From AP-15 sp963703665 (lineage in GTDB: Bacteria > Pseudomonadota > Alphaproteobacteria > ATCC43930 > CGMCC-115725): 64,000 nt of DNA. Under the pieces are notes generated by a model. It was not told the origin of the DNA and did not search any database. It was given only the letters and a program-made list of their open reading frames with translations. Shown here piece by piece: positions 18,276-27,409 of this stretch (position 1 is the first letter of the stretch; every line of letters starts with the position of its first letter). Where the stretch lies: NCBI GenBank assembly GCA_963703665.1, contig CAVPFB010000008.1, positions 62,001 through 126,000 on the forward strand. Direction: 5' to 3'. The position numbers were made by a program, and so were the translations under genes.

Positions 18276-19859
18276 GTGTTTGATACTCGGATCTCAGCAA
18301 TCGGAGCGCTAACCCGGGCGGCACCCCGGCCGGACTTCGCGCCCGCGCCGCTGAGGGGCCCGGCCTGGCGGGTGTGGGGCGGGTTCGCATTGCTGCTGGC
18401 GCTGATGGCGCTGCCGGTATTTTCGACCGTGCTGCCGCCCCTGTTCGACTATCCCAACCATTTGGCGCGGATGCACCTCCTGGTCGAGGGCGGCGACCGG
18501 TTCTACCGCGTCGTTTGGGCGCCGTTGCCGAACTTGGCCGAGGATCTGATCGTGCCGGCGCTCGCCCGGCTGATGCCGCTTGCGACCGCCGGCGAGCTCT
18601 TCCTGGTCATGATCTTCGCGCTGATCGCCGGCGGCGTTTTGTGCCTCAACCGAGTGGTCGCCGGAGGCTGGCGGCTGTGGCCGCTCTTGGCCTTTTCGCT
18701 GCTCTACAACCGCATTCTGCTGTGGGGCTTTCTGAACTATCTGTTCGGGACCGGCGTCGCGCTCTGCGGCCTCGCTTTGTGGCTGGCCTTCGAACAGCGC
18801 CTCGCTTGGCAGCGGGTTCTCGCCTCGACGATGCTGGCGCTCACCTGCTTCTTCAGCCACATCGCCGCTTTCGGGGTGTACGGGCTGGCGCTCTGCGGCG
18901 TCGAAATGCCGATGGCTCTCGCCGAGCTGCGTGCCCGTGCCTGGCCGGCCCTCGGCCGCCGCGTCGCCGTCTTCGCACCCCAGTTCGTGGTTCCGGCAGC
19001 GCTGTTTCTCGGCTGGCGACACGAGGCGGGCGCCGGCGGCGTCAGCCATGCCGGGTTTGCGCGCAAGGCCGATCTGCTGTTCAGCGTTTTCGACAACTAC
19101 GACCGCGCATTCGACATCGCCTGTTTTGCGCTGTTTCTGGCGCTCGGGTTGTGGCTTGCGGCCAGCGGACGGCTGCGCCTCGCGCCGCGGCTCGGCTGGG
19201 CGGCGGCCCTGGTCTTTGCCGCCTATCTGTTGATGCCGAGCCAGATCTACGGCGGCTCCGGCGCCGATCACCGCTTGCCGCTGGCGCTCTTCCTGCTGCT
19301 GATCGCCGGCAGCGCGCCGCGCTGGCCGAGCCGGCGCGCCGCCATCGCGATCGGGACCGCGGCGGCGCTGCTGCTGACTCTGCGGATGGCGGTGGTCGAG
19401 CGCGTCTGGCGCCGGGCCGACCAAATCTACGCCGCCGACCTCGCCGCAATCGACGCCTTGCCGCGCGGTGCCAAACTCGCCGTCGCCTGTCCCGACGCCG
19501 TCCACGTCGTCGCGGTGCCGCAAGTCCATCTTGCGGCGATGGCGGTGGTGCGCCGCGCCGCCTTTGTGCCGACCCTGTTCGCCATTCCGGGGCAGCAGCC
19601 GCTGGAGCTGCGGCCGCCTTGGGCGGCGCTCGCCGCCGCGGCGCAGCCGGCACTGCTGTGGGCAGCCTTTGTCGGTGGCGACCCTGCGGTGCGGGCGCGT
19701 CTGGCGCCGGTGCTCGTCCATTACGAGTTTATTGCCTTCGTCAGCCGCAAGCCTTTTGCGGTGACGCAGAGGCGCTGCCTGCGGCCGTTCTTCCAACAGC
19801 CGAACTTCAAGCTCTTCTCGATCCTCGCCGATCCCGGTTGTCCCGGCGCAGGGGGCTGA
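18276..19859 (+). CDS. Polytopic membrane protein, putative glycan or lipid-sugar function
   Basis: The product has 527 residues from a GTG start. The first helix (FALLLALMALPVFSTVLPPL) is followed by FDYPNHLARMHLL, and about nine or ten further helices span residues 90-350. The acidic-aromatic loop after helix 1 recalls membrane glycosyltransferases of the GT39/GT-C fold, in which an Asp in the first outer loop is catalytic, but I cannot name the family. The C-terminal 170 residues appear soluble and may be periplasmic. It is convergent with another large membrane protein of similar layout, and a family 9 glycosyltransferase follows, which suggests a role in building a surface polysaccharide. 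The start is uncertain; no clear ribosome binding site is visible. Confidence 0.65.
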   Translation: MFDTRISAIGALTRAAPRPDFAPAPLRGPAWRVWGGFALLLALMALPVFSTVLPPLFDYPNHLARMHLLVEGGDRFYRVVWAPLPNLAEDLIVPALARLMPLATAGELFLVMIFALIAGGVLCLNRVVAGGWRLWPLLAFSLLYNRILLWGFLNYLFGTGVALCGLALWLAFEQRLAWQRVLASTMLALTCFFSHIAAFGVYGLALCGVEMPMALAELRARAWPALGRRVAVFAPQFVVPAALFLGWRHEAGAGGVSHAGFARKADLLFSVFDNYDRAFDIACFALFLALGLWLAASGRLRLAPRLGWAAALVFAAYLLMPSQIYGGSGADHRLPLALFLLLIAGSAPRWPSRRAAIAIGTAAALLLTLRMAVVERVWRRADQIYAADLAAIDALPRGAKLAVACPDAVHVVAVPQVHLAAMAVVRRAAFVPTLFAIPGQQPLELRPPWAALAAAAQPALLWAAFVGGDPAVRARLAPVLVHYEFIAFVSRKPFAVTQRRCLRPFFQQPNFKLFSILADPGCPGAGG

Positions 19860-19881
19860 ACGATCAGACCCGTGGTCAAGA

Positions 19882-21735
19882 TTAGCGGCACAGCGGGCCC
19901 CACGACAGAATGTGTTGCCACCGCTGTTTTGCGCCATTCGGGGGATAGGGCCATGCGGCGAGCAGATGCCAGCCAGAATCGCCGTGGCGCAGCAGCGCCG
20001 CCTCTCCGGGCGGCACATCCTCCCAACCTTGCGGGGTGCAGGAGACCAGGGCCAGCGAATAGCCGCGCCTGGCGGCGGCGTCGAGCGCGGCCCGATCGGC
20101 GCGGTCGCGGCGTAATAGGTCGAGGTCGCGCCGGCGCGGCGGCGTGTCGGCGAGGACGCCCGCGAGCATGGTCGCGACACTGCCATTGTCGCCGGGCAGC
20201 AGCAACGCCAGGCGATCGCCGGCATGCAGGTACGGCGTAAGGTGTTTGGCGAGGCCCCAGACCAGCGGTTGCGGCATGTCGAGGTCGAACCGCAGCCTCC
20301 GGGCAAACGCCGCCGGCGCCAACAGGGCCACAGCCACGACAGCCGCCGCAATCGGCGCGGACCAGCGGCGCTCGAACCATGCGGCCGGGAGCAGATCGCG
20401 GGCCGCCAGCGCCAATGCCAGCACCAGCACCAGCGAGAGGTGGGTGTTGTAGCGGAAATAGGAGTGGGCCGCCGCGCTCATCGCGACCGGGAAGACGGCG
20501 ATATAAGTGACCAGCAGAAAGGCGTTGTAGAGGACAAACAGCACCGCGAAGAAAGCCAGGAGCCGTGTCGTCGGAGTCCAGCCCTGTCGCGACAGCAGCA
20601 GCGGGAGGCTCGCGAACGCCATCAGGACGCAGCCGAAATACGGCGCCTTGCCGAGGACCACCGCGAGCGCGCTCGCCGCTGTCGCCGGCAGATCGCTCCA
20701 GTTCCAATCGCCAAAAGGCAGCGGCGTCAATTCCGCGACGCCGGCATGGGCGACCCAATAGCGCCACACCGCGTAAAGCAGCACCGAGGGCAACAATGCT
20801 GCGGTCACAAAGTGGACGGCGCCGGCCCGCCGAACCGCGCGCTCGGCCCCCAGGGTGATCAGCGCGGCGCCTGCGAGGGCGGCGACGAGGCCGATGCCGG
20901 ACTGCTTGATGTCGACCATCGCCGCGAGAACGAGCGCCAACGTCAACTGCCGCGTGGGAGGGCGGCCGAGCGCCAGTTCTCCCTGGCCGGCAACGAACAG
21001 CCAGGCGGCGAGCAGCGCCGTCGCGGCCAGTGCCGGCTCGGCATAGGCGGTGAAGTCGATGCGCGGGACAGAGCCCGGATTGAGCAACGTCGCCAGCAGC
21101 AGGCCAAAGGCGATCGCCGCCCAGGACGGCGGCGCCGGCTGCGGCCGCGCAGGCGAGCAGAGCGCACGGGCGATCGCGAGCCCGGCCACCAGCTGCAGCA
21201 TGACGTTGACCAGCGACATGCCGGCTGCCGGATAGTCCGGTTTGACGAGTGCCCCTAAAAAGCTGAGGAACTGGGTGTCGTAGGGTGCTGCCGGCAGCAG
21301 CGAGAAGCTCGGCGGCGAGCCGGCGCTCGGCAGCCGGCCGTAATCGACCAGATAGAACGCGTTCGGCAGGAGGTTCAGAAACGTGTCGGGCTGCGATGGG
21401 CGGATCGGCGCCATGACCAGCCACAGCGGCAGCGAGAGCGCCAGCATGCGGCCGAGCCCGACCCAGGCGGCGGTGGATGGCCGTCGCCCCGGCAGCAGCA
21501 GCACGGTGAATGCCGCGGCGGCGAAGGCCAATGCCGGAACCCGCAGGTCGAGCGGCACGAAAACACCCCAGCCCGTCAGCACCAGACACAACGCCCCCCA
21601 ACCGGCGCCGAGCTGAAACTCGGGCATGATCCGGCGGCCGGTCAACCCGGCGCCTGCCAGCAGCAGCACGGCGCCCACCGCCCAAGTCGTCGCAACCCCG
21701 AGCAGATCCCTCAGAGGCGGCAGATAGGGGGTCAT
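19882..21735 (-). CDS. Polytopic membrane protein, glycosyltransferase-like
   Basis: The product has 617 residues from the ATG at 21735, which overlaps the stop of the upstream gene by four bases. It has around twelve predicted helices over residues 10-470, then a soluble C-terminal part (about 475-617). No family motif is certain. Segments such as DIKQSGIGLVAALAGAALIT and SYFRYNTHLSLVLVLALALA resemble O-antigen-ligase or GT-C type membrane enzymes in general character. Coupling with a family 9 glycosyltransferase supports a role in lipopolysaccharide or another envelope glycan. Sequence upstream of 21735 in this frame belongs to the neighbouring gene and is discarded. Confidence 0.65.
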   Translation of the reverse strand: MTPYLPPLRDLLGVATTWAVGAVLLLAGAGLTGRRIMPEFQLGAGWGALCLVLTGWGVFVPLDLRVPALAFAAAAFTVLLLPGRRPSTAAWVGLGRMLALSLPLWLVMAPIRPSQPDTFLNLLPNAFYLVDYGRLPSAGSPPSFSLLPAAPYDTQFLSFLGALVKPDYPAAGMSLVNVMLQLVAGLAIARALCSPARPQPAPPSWAAIAFGLLLATLLNPGSVPRIDFTAYAEPALAATALLAAWLFVAGQGELALGRPPTRQLTLALVLAAMVDIKQSGIGLVAALAGAALITLGAERAVRRAGAVHFVTAALLPSVLLYAVWRYWVAHAGVAELTPLPFGDWNWSDLPATAASALAVVLGKAPYFGCVLMAFASLPLLLSRQGWTPTTRLLAFFAVLFVLYNAFLLVTYIAVFPVAMSAAAHSYFRYNTHLSLVLVLALALAARDLLPAAWFERRWSAPIAAAVVAVALLAPAAFARRLRFDLDMPQPLVWGLAKHLTPYLHAGDRLALLLPGDNGSVATMLAGVLADTPPRRRDLDLLRRDRADRAALDAAARRGYSLALVSCTPQGWEDVPPGEAALLRHGDSGWHLLAAWPYPPNGAKQRWQHILSWGPLCR

Positions 21736-23180
21736 CGCGCGGTTGCGGTATCGGCCGGGGCGAGCGCAGCCCGACCGGCGGCGAGCACACTCGCCACCGG
21801 GAGAGCCGAAAGGTCTGGCTCGGTCAGCACCCGCACCGCAGCGCCCCGCGGCGCGCACAGCTCCGGACTCGACGCCTGGGAGAACAAGACCACCACCGGC
21901 TTGCCGCCGGCGGCGGCCACGTGCGTGGCGCCGGTGTCGTTGCCGACCGTCAGCGCGGCGGCCTGCGCCAGTGCCGCCAGCCCGGCTACGTCGGTGCGGC
22001 CGACGAGGTCGACCGCCTGGGGGCAGGTGGCGACGATGGCCCGGCCAATCGCCTCTTCGCCGGCGACGCCGACGATGACCGGCAGGCAGCCGGCGCGCGC
22101 CAGCCGGCATGCCAGCTCGCCGAAGCGGTCCGCGGGCCAGCGCTTTGCCGGGCGGCCCGGCGAGGAGCCTGGGATCAGCATGACAAACCGCCGACCGGCG
22201 AGCCCTGGCGGCAACGCGCCCACGGAGGGCAGCCGGGGCGTCAGCGAGACCGGAAAGATCCCCGCCATCAGCAGCTGCTCGGCCTGCCGGTCCATCGTGT
22301 GCTGGCGGTCCCGGCCGAGATTGGCATGCGGGTGCGAACAGCCCCGGGCGGTTCCCGACCACTCGGTCTGCCGGTCCGCCCGCAACAGCCGGAAATAGAT
22401 GTTGGAGCGGTCGGAGGTCTGGAAATCATAGACCCGGTCGAAATGCCCGGCGCACAGCATATGACGCAGCTCGAGCCAGCCCCGCAGGTCGAACATCCGC
22501 GGCCGACGATCCACCAGGACGGCGTCGAACAGCCCGGTTTGCCGCGCGATTTCGGCGTAGCGGCGGGTCGTCAGCAAGCTCAGATGATCGTCGGCATGAT
22601 GGCGCCGAATCTCCGGCATCGGGCCGAGCGCCTGGATGAAGTCGCCGAGCGCGCCGAGCTTGACGATCAGGACGCGTCGCGGGCGGGACATGGGCCGCCA
22701 GGCGCCGGGCTGCGGCTGCAGGCGGGACAGGGCATCGAGATCGACGTTGTCGGCGAGCTTCTCGAACGCGCGGAAAACCGTTGCGTGCCGTGCGATCTCG
22801 GCAGAACCGATCGCGGAGTGCAGGGCGTCGATCACCCGCTGCGCCGCGATAACGGGGGCAGCGTCGGCGGCCTCGGCGAGGAGCTGGCGGGCATCCGCGG
22901 CCGCCTCCGGCGAGGCGAGGATCCGCCCGCCGACGCGGCGCAACCCGAGAGGCTGGCCCGCGAGGTGAGCGAGGCAGACGTCGCTGCCCCAGCCGTGCCG
23001 CAGCCGATGGATGTCGCAGGCGACCCGGTAACGGCGATCGGTCGTGCGGCGCGCCTCGTTCCACGCAAAGAACGCATTGAGGGGAGTGGCATCGGGAAAA
23101 GCGCTCGCGCGCAGCGGCGGCGGAAATGTCATCGGCAGGGCGGGAGCGGTGAACGGATGTCCATGACTGGCCGGGCTCAT
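21732..23180 (-). CDS. Glycosyltransferase family 9 (heptosyltransferase-like) with N-terminal extension
   Basis: The C-terminal 320 residues, from RRVLIVKLGALGDFIQALGP, are a GT9 domain: the N-terminal KLGALGDFI is the acceptor-side signature and VMLIPGSSPGRPAKRWPADR, followed by LTVGNDTGATHVAAAGGKPV, is the donor (ADP-heptose-type) site. GT9 enzymes add heptose to lipopolysaccharide core. The first 160 residues have no GT9 counterpart (ACDIHRLRHGWGSDVCLAHL is the most distinctive stretch). Possible starts are ATGs at 23180, 23132 or, for GT9 alone, 22691; none has a strong ribosome binding site. The stop overlaps the start of the next membrane-protein gene, so the two are coupled. Confidence 0.82.
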   Translation of the reverse strand: MSPASHGHPFTAPALPMTFPPPLRASAFPDATPLNAFFAWNEARRTTDRRYRVACDIHRLRHGWGSDVCLAHLAGQPLGLRRVGGRILASPEAAADARQLLAEAADAAPVIAAQRVIDALHSAIGSAEIARHATVFRAFEKLADNVDLDALSRLQPQPGAWRPMSRPRRVLIVKLGALGDFIQALGPMPEIRRHHADDHLSLLTTRRYAEIARQTGLFDAVLVDRRPRMFDLRGWLELRHMLCAGHFDRVYDFQTSDRSNIYFRLLRADRQTEWSGTARGCSHPHANLGRDRQHTMDRQAEQLLMAGIFPVSLTPRLPSVGALPPGLAGRRFVMLIPGSSPGRPAKRWPADRFGELACRLARAGCLPVIVGVAGEEAIGRAIVATCPQAVDLVGRTDVAGLAALAQAAALTVGNDTGATHVAAAGGKPVVVLFSQASSPELCAPRGAAVRVLTEPDLSALPVASVLAAGRAALAPADTATAR

Positions 23181-23771
23181 CGTCGATCAGGTAGACGGCA
23201 CCATTCCGCGGGCACCGAATCGCTTGCGGTGGGGTTGCGTCGGCGGGGCTGGCCGCATCGGATCTGCTTGCCGCTTCCGAACCAAGCGAGGGCAGTGCTA
23301 CCGCTTGGACCTGTCGGCAATCTTACAAGGCGACGGCAGTGGCCGGTTCCCGGCGGGAAGACGGATGTCCGAGCTGGTCTGCCGCCTTGACACCGGTTTG
23401 TCGGGACTGCTTTTGTAGCAAGGGAAATCGGGGCCGCCGCGCAGCGAATTCGACTATGACGCACGGTGGGCGGAGTTCAACTCAGTTTGAGACCTGTTTC
23501 AAGGATGGCGGTTTCGTCAGCATGAGCGCTCGTGACCGGGCCCGAGCCGCGCGTCGCTGCGACGCAGGGCCGATCGGCGGTCAGGAGCGGTGAGCACCGG
23601 CCTCGGCGGGCTCGGCGGCGTCGCGGTCCACGAGCGGACAGTGCCGCTGCTCGAACTCGGCGCCGAGCTCGATGTTCAGCTGGGGGCGCCGGCTCTCCTG
23701 ACGCTCGTGCGCGGCGCCCTCTCGTCGCTCCCGGCCGTGGGACATCAGTAGGTTTCGGGAGCCGGTTCGCG
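23181..23771. other. Intergenic region between divergent glycan genes
   Basis: This 591-bp gap lies between the leftward GT9 gene and the rightward methyltransferase gene. Two opposed short frames overlap at 23580-23751 (53 codons forward from a GTG at 23590; 54 codons reverse from an ATG near 23744), with equal GC at codon position 3 and no good ribosome binding site, so neither is called. The rest shows no gene, clear promoter or repeat that I can support. Confidence 0.4.
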
Positions 23772-24431
23772 ATGTTCGAAGCCGAAGCTCGCTGGCTGTG
23801 CCGCGCGCTCGACGGGTTTGCGCCCGACCGGCTGTCGCCGCTGCTCAATCTCGGCAGCAGCTCGGCCACGTTCCGCGAGCAGGCGCAGCCCTGGACCGAG
23901 TGCCAGCTGTTCGGCCCGCTGCGCGCCCGCGGCATCGACGTCGTCCATGTCGATATGCGTGACGTGCCGGGGGTCGATGTCCGCGCCGACCTGACCGATC
24001 CCGCCGATCTGCCGCCGCTGCGCGCCCGCCGGCCGCGGGCATTGTTGTGCTGCAACCTGTTGGAGCACGTCAGCGCCCCCGAGCGGCTCGCGCGCCATTG
24101 CCTCGACCTGTTGGAGAGCGGCGGTCTGGTTTTTGCCACCGTGCCGTTCAGCTATCCCTACCACCGCGATCCGATCGACACGATGTACCGGCCAAACCCC
24201 GCCGAACTGGCCGCGCTGTTCGCCGGGGCGCGTCGGCTCGACGCCGCGATCATCGGCGCCGGCATGTCCTATCGCGACGAGGTCCGCGAGCGGCCGTGGA
24301 TTTTGCTGCGCCAGGTCGCCCGCTTTCCGGTGCCGTTCCTGTCGCTGACGCGGTGGAAGCGCTCGATGGCGAAGCTCTACTGGCTCGGCGCCGAATACCG
24401 AATCACCTGCGGTGTGTTCGAGAAGCTGTGA
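23772..24431 (+). CDS. SAM-dependent methyltransferase-like protein
   Basis: The product has 219 residues. The pattern fits a class I methyltransferase: motif I is weakly kept (LSPLLNLGSSSATFRE), motif II is VVHVDMRDVPGVDVRADL with the acidic residue after the second strand, and motif IV plus post-IV is ALLCCNLLEHVSAPERLA, very like the Methyltransf_11 consensus. SGGLVFATVPFSYPYHRDPI resembles methyltransferases found in glycan clusters. The substrate is unknown. Its place next to the GT9 and membrane genes suggests a sugar substrate. The degenerate glycine loop (NLGSSS rather than GxGxG) makes catalytic activity less certain. Confidence 0.7.
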   Translation: MFEAEARWLCRALDGFAPDRLSPLLNLGSSSATFREQAQPWTECQLFGPLRARGIDVVHVDMRDVPGVDVRADLTDPADLPPLRARRPRALLCCNLLEHVSAPERLARHCLDLLESGGLVFATVPFSYPYHRDPIDTMYRPNPAELAALFAGARRLDAAIIGAGMSYRDEVRERPWILLRQVARFPVPFLSLTRWKRSMAKLYWLGAEYRITCGVFEKL

Positions 24432-24541
24432 GGCCGGGCGGGCCGGTGCCGCCGGCCGCAGGCGCCGCGGCCGAGCACGGGTCGCCGTCGGGCGCCGATC
24501 GGGCGTTGTCCGGGCGCGGTGGTGATCGCTACACTCGCTCG

Positions 24542-25210
24542 ATGCGCGTTCTCTATCACGTCCTGCTGTCCCCGGCCGCGCGCAAGGTGCGCGTCGTGCT
24601 GCGGGAAAAGAGCCTCGACTTCACGCTGAAGGCCGAAAAGACCTGGGAGCGGCGGCCGGAGTTTCTGGCGCTCAACCCCGCCGGCGAGGTGCCGGTGCTG
24701 ATCGAGCCCGACGGCACCGTGCTCGCCGATTCGGCGGCGATCGTCGAATACCTCGACGAGGTCTATCGCGAGAAGATGCTGATCGGCATCAACCCGGTCG
24801 ATCGCGCCGAAGTGCGGCGCCTGACCGCGTGGTTCGATATCAAGATGAACCTCGAAGTCACCGAAAACCTGCTCGGCGAGAAGATGATGAAGCGCTATCT
24901 CGGCGATCGTCAGCCGAACTCGCAGGCGATTCGCGCCGGCCACGCCAATCTGCCGCACCACCTCGACTATATCGGCTATCTGGTCGACCGTCGGCGCTGG
25001 CTGGCCGGCGACCATTTCTCGATCGCCGACATTACCGCGGCGGCGCAGCTGTCGAGCCTCGACTACCTCGGCGACGTGCCTTGGGAGGCGCACGAGCCGG
25101 CCAAGGAATGGTACGCGCGGATCAAGTCGCGGCCGAGCTTCCGCCCGATTCTCGCCGACCACGTGCCGGGGGTGCCGCCGCCCGCGCATTACGCCGACCT
25201 CGATTTCTGA
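24542..25210 (+). CDS. Glutathione S-transferase family protein
   Basis: The product has 222 residues. The N-terminal thioredoxin-like domain (LYHVLLSPAARKVRVVLREK, then PAGEVPVLIEPDGTVLADSA) has the cis-Pro (VPVL) and the DSAAIVEYLDE helix that contacts glutathione. Ser9-Pro10 occupies the catalytic position (LSPAARK). The C-terminal helical domain has the capping-box motif WLAGDHFSIADITAAAQLSS. These are cytoplasmic dimers that conjugate or reduce substrates with glutathione; the substrate is not inferable. It appears to be a single-gene unit, 110 bp after the methyltransferase gene. Confidence 0.9.
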   Translation: MRVLYHVLLSPAARKVRVVLREKSLDFTLKAEKTWERRPEFLALNPAGEVPVLIEPDGTVLADSAAIVEYLDEVYREKMLIGINPVDRAEVRRLTAWFDIKMNLEVTENLLGEKMMKRYLGDRQPNSQAIRAGHANLPHHLDYIGYLVDRRRWLAGDHFSIADITAAAQLSSLDYLGDVPWEAHEPAKEWYARIKSRPSFRPILADHVPGVPPPAHYADLDF

Positions 25211-25269
25211 TCATTCGCGCTCGCCGCCTGCTAACGGACAGACGCGCCGCGCATTCTGCCAGCGGGGCA

Positions 25270-26529
25270 TTACGCAAGACGAGATTGGCGAGCCTGGTCC
25301 AGCGACGGCGGCGGCGGCCTCGTTTCCGGCATCGCCGCGGCGACCAGGGCGGCGGCGCACAGCCCGACGCCAGCCATGCTCAGGAAAGAGGCGGCGGCGC
25401 CGAACCGGTCCGCCACCAGCCCGGCTGCGGTCGTGCTCAAAGTGGCGCCGCCGCCGACGGCCAGCCCGACCAGACCGAGGCAGGTCGTGTAATGGCCGGT
25501 CTGGCGGGTGATATCGGCGACGATCAGCGGCGTCAACACGCCGACGGCCGACGCGCTCACCCCGTCGAGCAGCTGGATCAGGATCATCATATATGGGTCG
25601 GCGATCCCGGCTAGCAGCAGCCCGCGAATCGGCAATACGGCAAAGCCGAGCAGCAGGATCGGACGGCGCCCCCAGCTCTCGGCGGCCCGCCCTGCCCATG
25701 GCGAGACGAGCGCGGTAATGAATTGCGGACCGACGATGCAGGCGGCGATCACCAGCGGCGCCGCGCGGCCCGCACGCTGTGTCACCAGCCCGGCCGCGAT
25801 CGGCAGCATCGCGGCGTTGGCGAGCTGGAACAGGGCGGCGCAGAGGCCAAAGACCAGCAGCCCGCGATCGGCGAGAAACCGCCATGACCTGAGGAGAGCT
25901 GCGGGCGGCTCGGGCGAATCGGCGGACGAGGTGGTCGGGGGCGCACCGCCTTGCCGGCGCGAGGAATGCACCCGGCCGATCGTCTGCAGCGCCGCCAGCG
26001 CCGGAAAGCCGAGAGCCGCGGTCAACAGGAAGACGGCGCGGCCCGACAGATAATAGCCGCACAGGCCCATCAAGCCGGCCGCGAATGCGTTGCCGAGTGC
26101 TGCATAGCGCGCGTTGCGGCCGAGCCTCTCGCCGAGAGCGCGATGGCCGACCATGGCCAGGCTCAGCGCCGCGATCGCCGGGCCCACAACCGAGCTGCCG
26201 AAGGCGTGCAGCACCTCGGCCGAGGCGATCGGCAGGAACGCGGGCCACAGCGCGATGCACAGCGCGCTCGCCATGATCGCGACGATCGCCGCGCCCGCCG
26301 CCGCGCGCTTGCTGCGGATCGCATCGACCAAGGCCCCGCCCGGCACCTGGCTCGCCATCGCCGCGACCGTGCCGGCGCTCAGCACCACGCCGATTGCTCC
26401 CAAGGTCCAGCCCGCGCCGGTCAGATAGACCGAGATGAACGGGCCGAAGCCGGTCTGGAAGTTGGCGACAAAGAAATTCAGCCAATCGAGGCTGCGCAGC
26501 CGGCGGTTCACCGCCGAGGAAGCGGCCAC
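25270..26529 (-). CDS. Major facilitator superfamily transporter
   Basis: The product has 419 residues with about twelve helices in two halves separated by a hydrophilic loop at residues 190-220 (RRQGGAPPTTSSADSPEPPA). The motif-A position between helices 2 and 3 reads GGALVDAIRSKRAA, and in the second half SPWAGRAAESWGRRPILLLG, which keeps the typical GRRP pattern. The N-terminal LDWLNFFVANFQTGFGPFIS is seen in a group of alphaproteobacterial MFS proteins without known substrate. It is convergent with the GST gene and follows the PRC-barrel gene, on the same strand, with 49 bp between them. Confidence 0.88.
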   Translation of the reverse strand: MAASSAVNRRLRSLDWLNFFVANFQTGFGPFISVYLTGAGWTLGAIGVVLSAGTVAAMASQVPGGALVDAIRSKRAAAGAAIVAIMASALCIALWPAFLPIASAEVLHAFGSSVVGPAIAALSLAMVGHRALGERLGRNARYAALGNAFAAGLMGLCGYYLSGRAVFLLTAALGFPALAALQTIGRVHSSRRQGGAPPTTSSADSPEPPAALLRSWRFLADRGLLVFGLCAALFQLANAAMLPIAAGLVTQRAGRAAPLVIAACIVGPQFITALVSPWAGRAAESWGRRPILLLGFAVLPIRGLLLAGIADPYMMILIQLLDGVSASAVGVLTPLIVADITRQTGHYTTCLGLVGLAVGGGATLSTTAAGLVADRFGAAASFLSMAGVGLCAAALVAAAMPETRPPPPSLDQARQSRLA

Positions 26530-26578
26530 AGGCGACCCCCGATGCCCGCTATCGTTGGAGACGCGATTGCGAATGACA

Positions 26579-27088
26579 TCACCGGGGAACGTCGGGGGGC
26601 GGCCGGTCAGGGCCCGATCGCGGCAGGGTCACGATCGAGACCGGCTTGTCCGGGCCCTGGTATTCGGGAGCGGCCTCCAGCTGCTTGCGTGCGATATCGA
26701 GGGCGATGACGTTTTTCTGATCGCCCGTGTCGAACAGCAAGGCGGCCCAGTCGATCGCAATTTTGCGGGTCCCGACCCCGAGGAACCCACCGAAATCGAT
26801 AATCGCGGCCCGCGGCTTGCCGCTCCCGTCGAACAGCACGTCGACGATCGGTCCCATCCTCTCGCCGGTCGCGCTGACCACGTCCTTGCCGAGGATAGTG
26901 CTCAGATAATCCTCCGGGACGCGCTGGAGACCCGCCCCATGCTGCGCCGCGCCGCCGCCCGGCGCGTCGGTCGCGGCGAGCGCCTGCGTCAAGCCCGGCG
27001 CAAGGGCGAGGCCGACGATCGCGGCTAGCGCTGCCGGGAGAACGACGCGACGCCACCGGCGGGCAATTTCCGGGGCTTGCGAGCCCAC
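26579..27088 (-). CDS. Membrane-anchored or exported PRC-barrel protein
   Basis: A PRC-barrel domain occupies the second half: VPEDYLSTILGKDVVSATGE, then RMGPIVDVLFDGSGKPRAAI and GGFLGVGTRKIAIDWAALLF. In alphaproteobacteria such exported PRC proteins are common stress or envelope proteins of unknown function. A hydrophobic N-terminal segment (VLPAALAAIVGLALAPGLTQ, ending ALAA) is a signal peptide or anchor. The open frame extends upstream to 27322 without an ATG near the signal; I prefer the GTG at 27088, giving 169 residues, because it places the basic cluster (ARRWRR) just before the hydrophobic segment. The start is uncertain. Confidence 0.75.
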   Translation of the reverse strand: MGSQAPEIARRWRRVVLPAALAAIVGLALAPGLTQALAATDAPGGGAAQHGAGLQRVPEDYLSTILGKDVVSATGERMGPIVDVLFDGSGKPRAAIIDFGGFLGVGTRKIAIDWAALLFDTGDQKNVIALDIARKQLEAAPEYQGPDKPVSIVTLPRSGPDRPPPDVPR

Positions 27089-27409
27089 ATCGATCGCCGG
27101 TCGGCGGACGCCGTGCGCGGGTGCGACATCGCACCGCAGGATCGACGCGGACCCGCGCCCACCGCCGCGGGCATAGAGTATTCGACAGCTGGGCTTCAGC
27201 GTGCGCCGCTCCAAGCAGGAATAGATTCTTCGCGATCCCGTTAGCGCTTCAGTAGGCCCGTCTCTGACGCTGGCGCGGTCCGATCCGGAGCCGCGGATAT
27301 GGAATGAAGCTCGGGGGATCACTCATGTCAACATCGTGTCAAGGCAGAAATCCTGTCGGCTTGGGTTGAGGCGTCGCCCTTCAACTTTGGGGAGATCGGG
27401 AAATAGGTG
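27089..27409. other. Intergenic region between divergent genes
   Basis: About 320 bp separate the PRC-barrel gene (minus) and the ABC exporter gene (plus). It must contain both promoters. The minus-strand frame of the PRC protein stays open through most of it, but its translation is Arg-rich and unlike a domain. GGGGAGATCGGG at about 27387-27398 may serve as ribosome binding site for the exporter. I see nothing else that I can support. Confidence 0.4.

Noticed and set aside
18309..20351. 680-codon minus-strand open frame
   Set aside because: It is antisense to the membrane protein at 18276-19859, with a low-complexity Gln/Arg/Glu translation; no hydrophobic or catalytic features.
23580..23751. 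Opposed 53- and 54-codon frames in the GT9/methyltransferase gap
   Set aside because: Codon-position GC does not favour either strand, neither has a well-spaced ribosome binding site and neither resembles a family.
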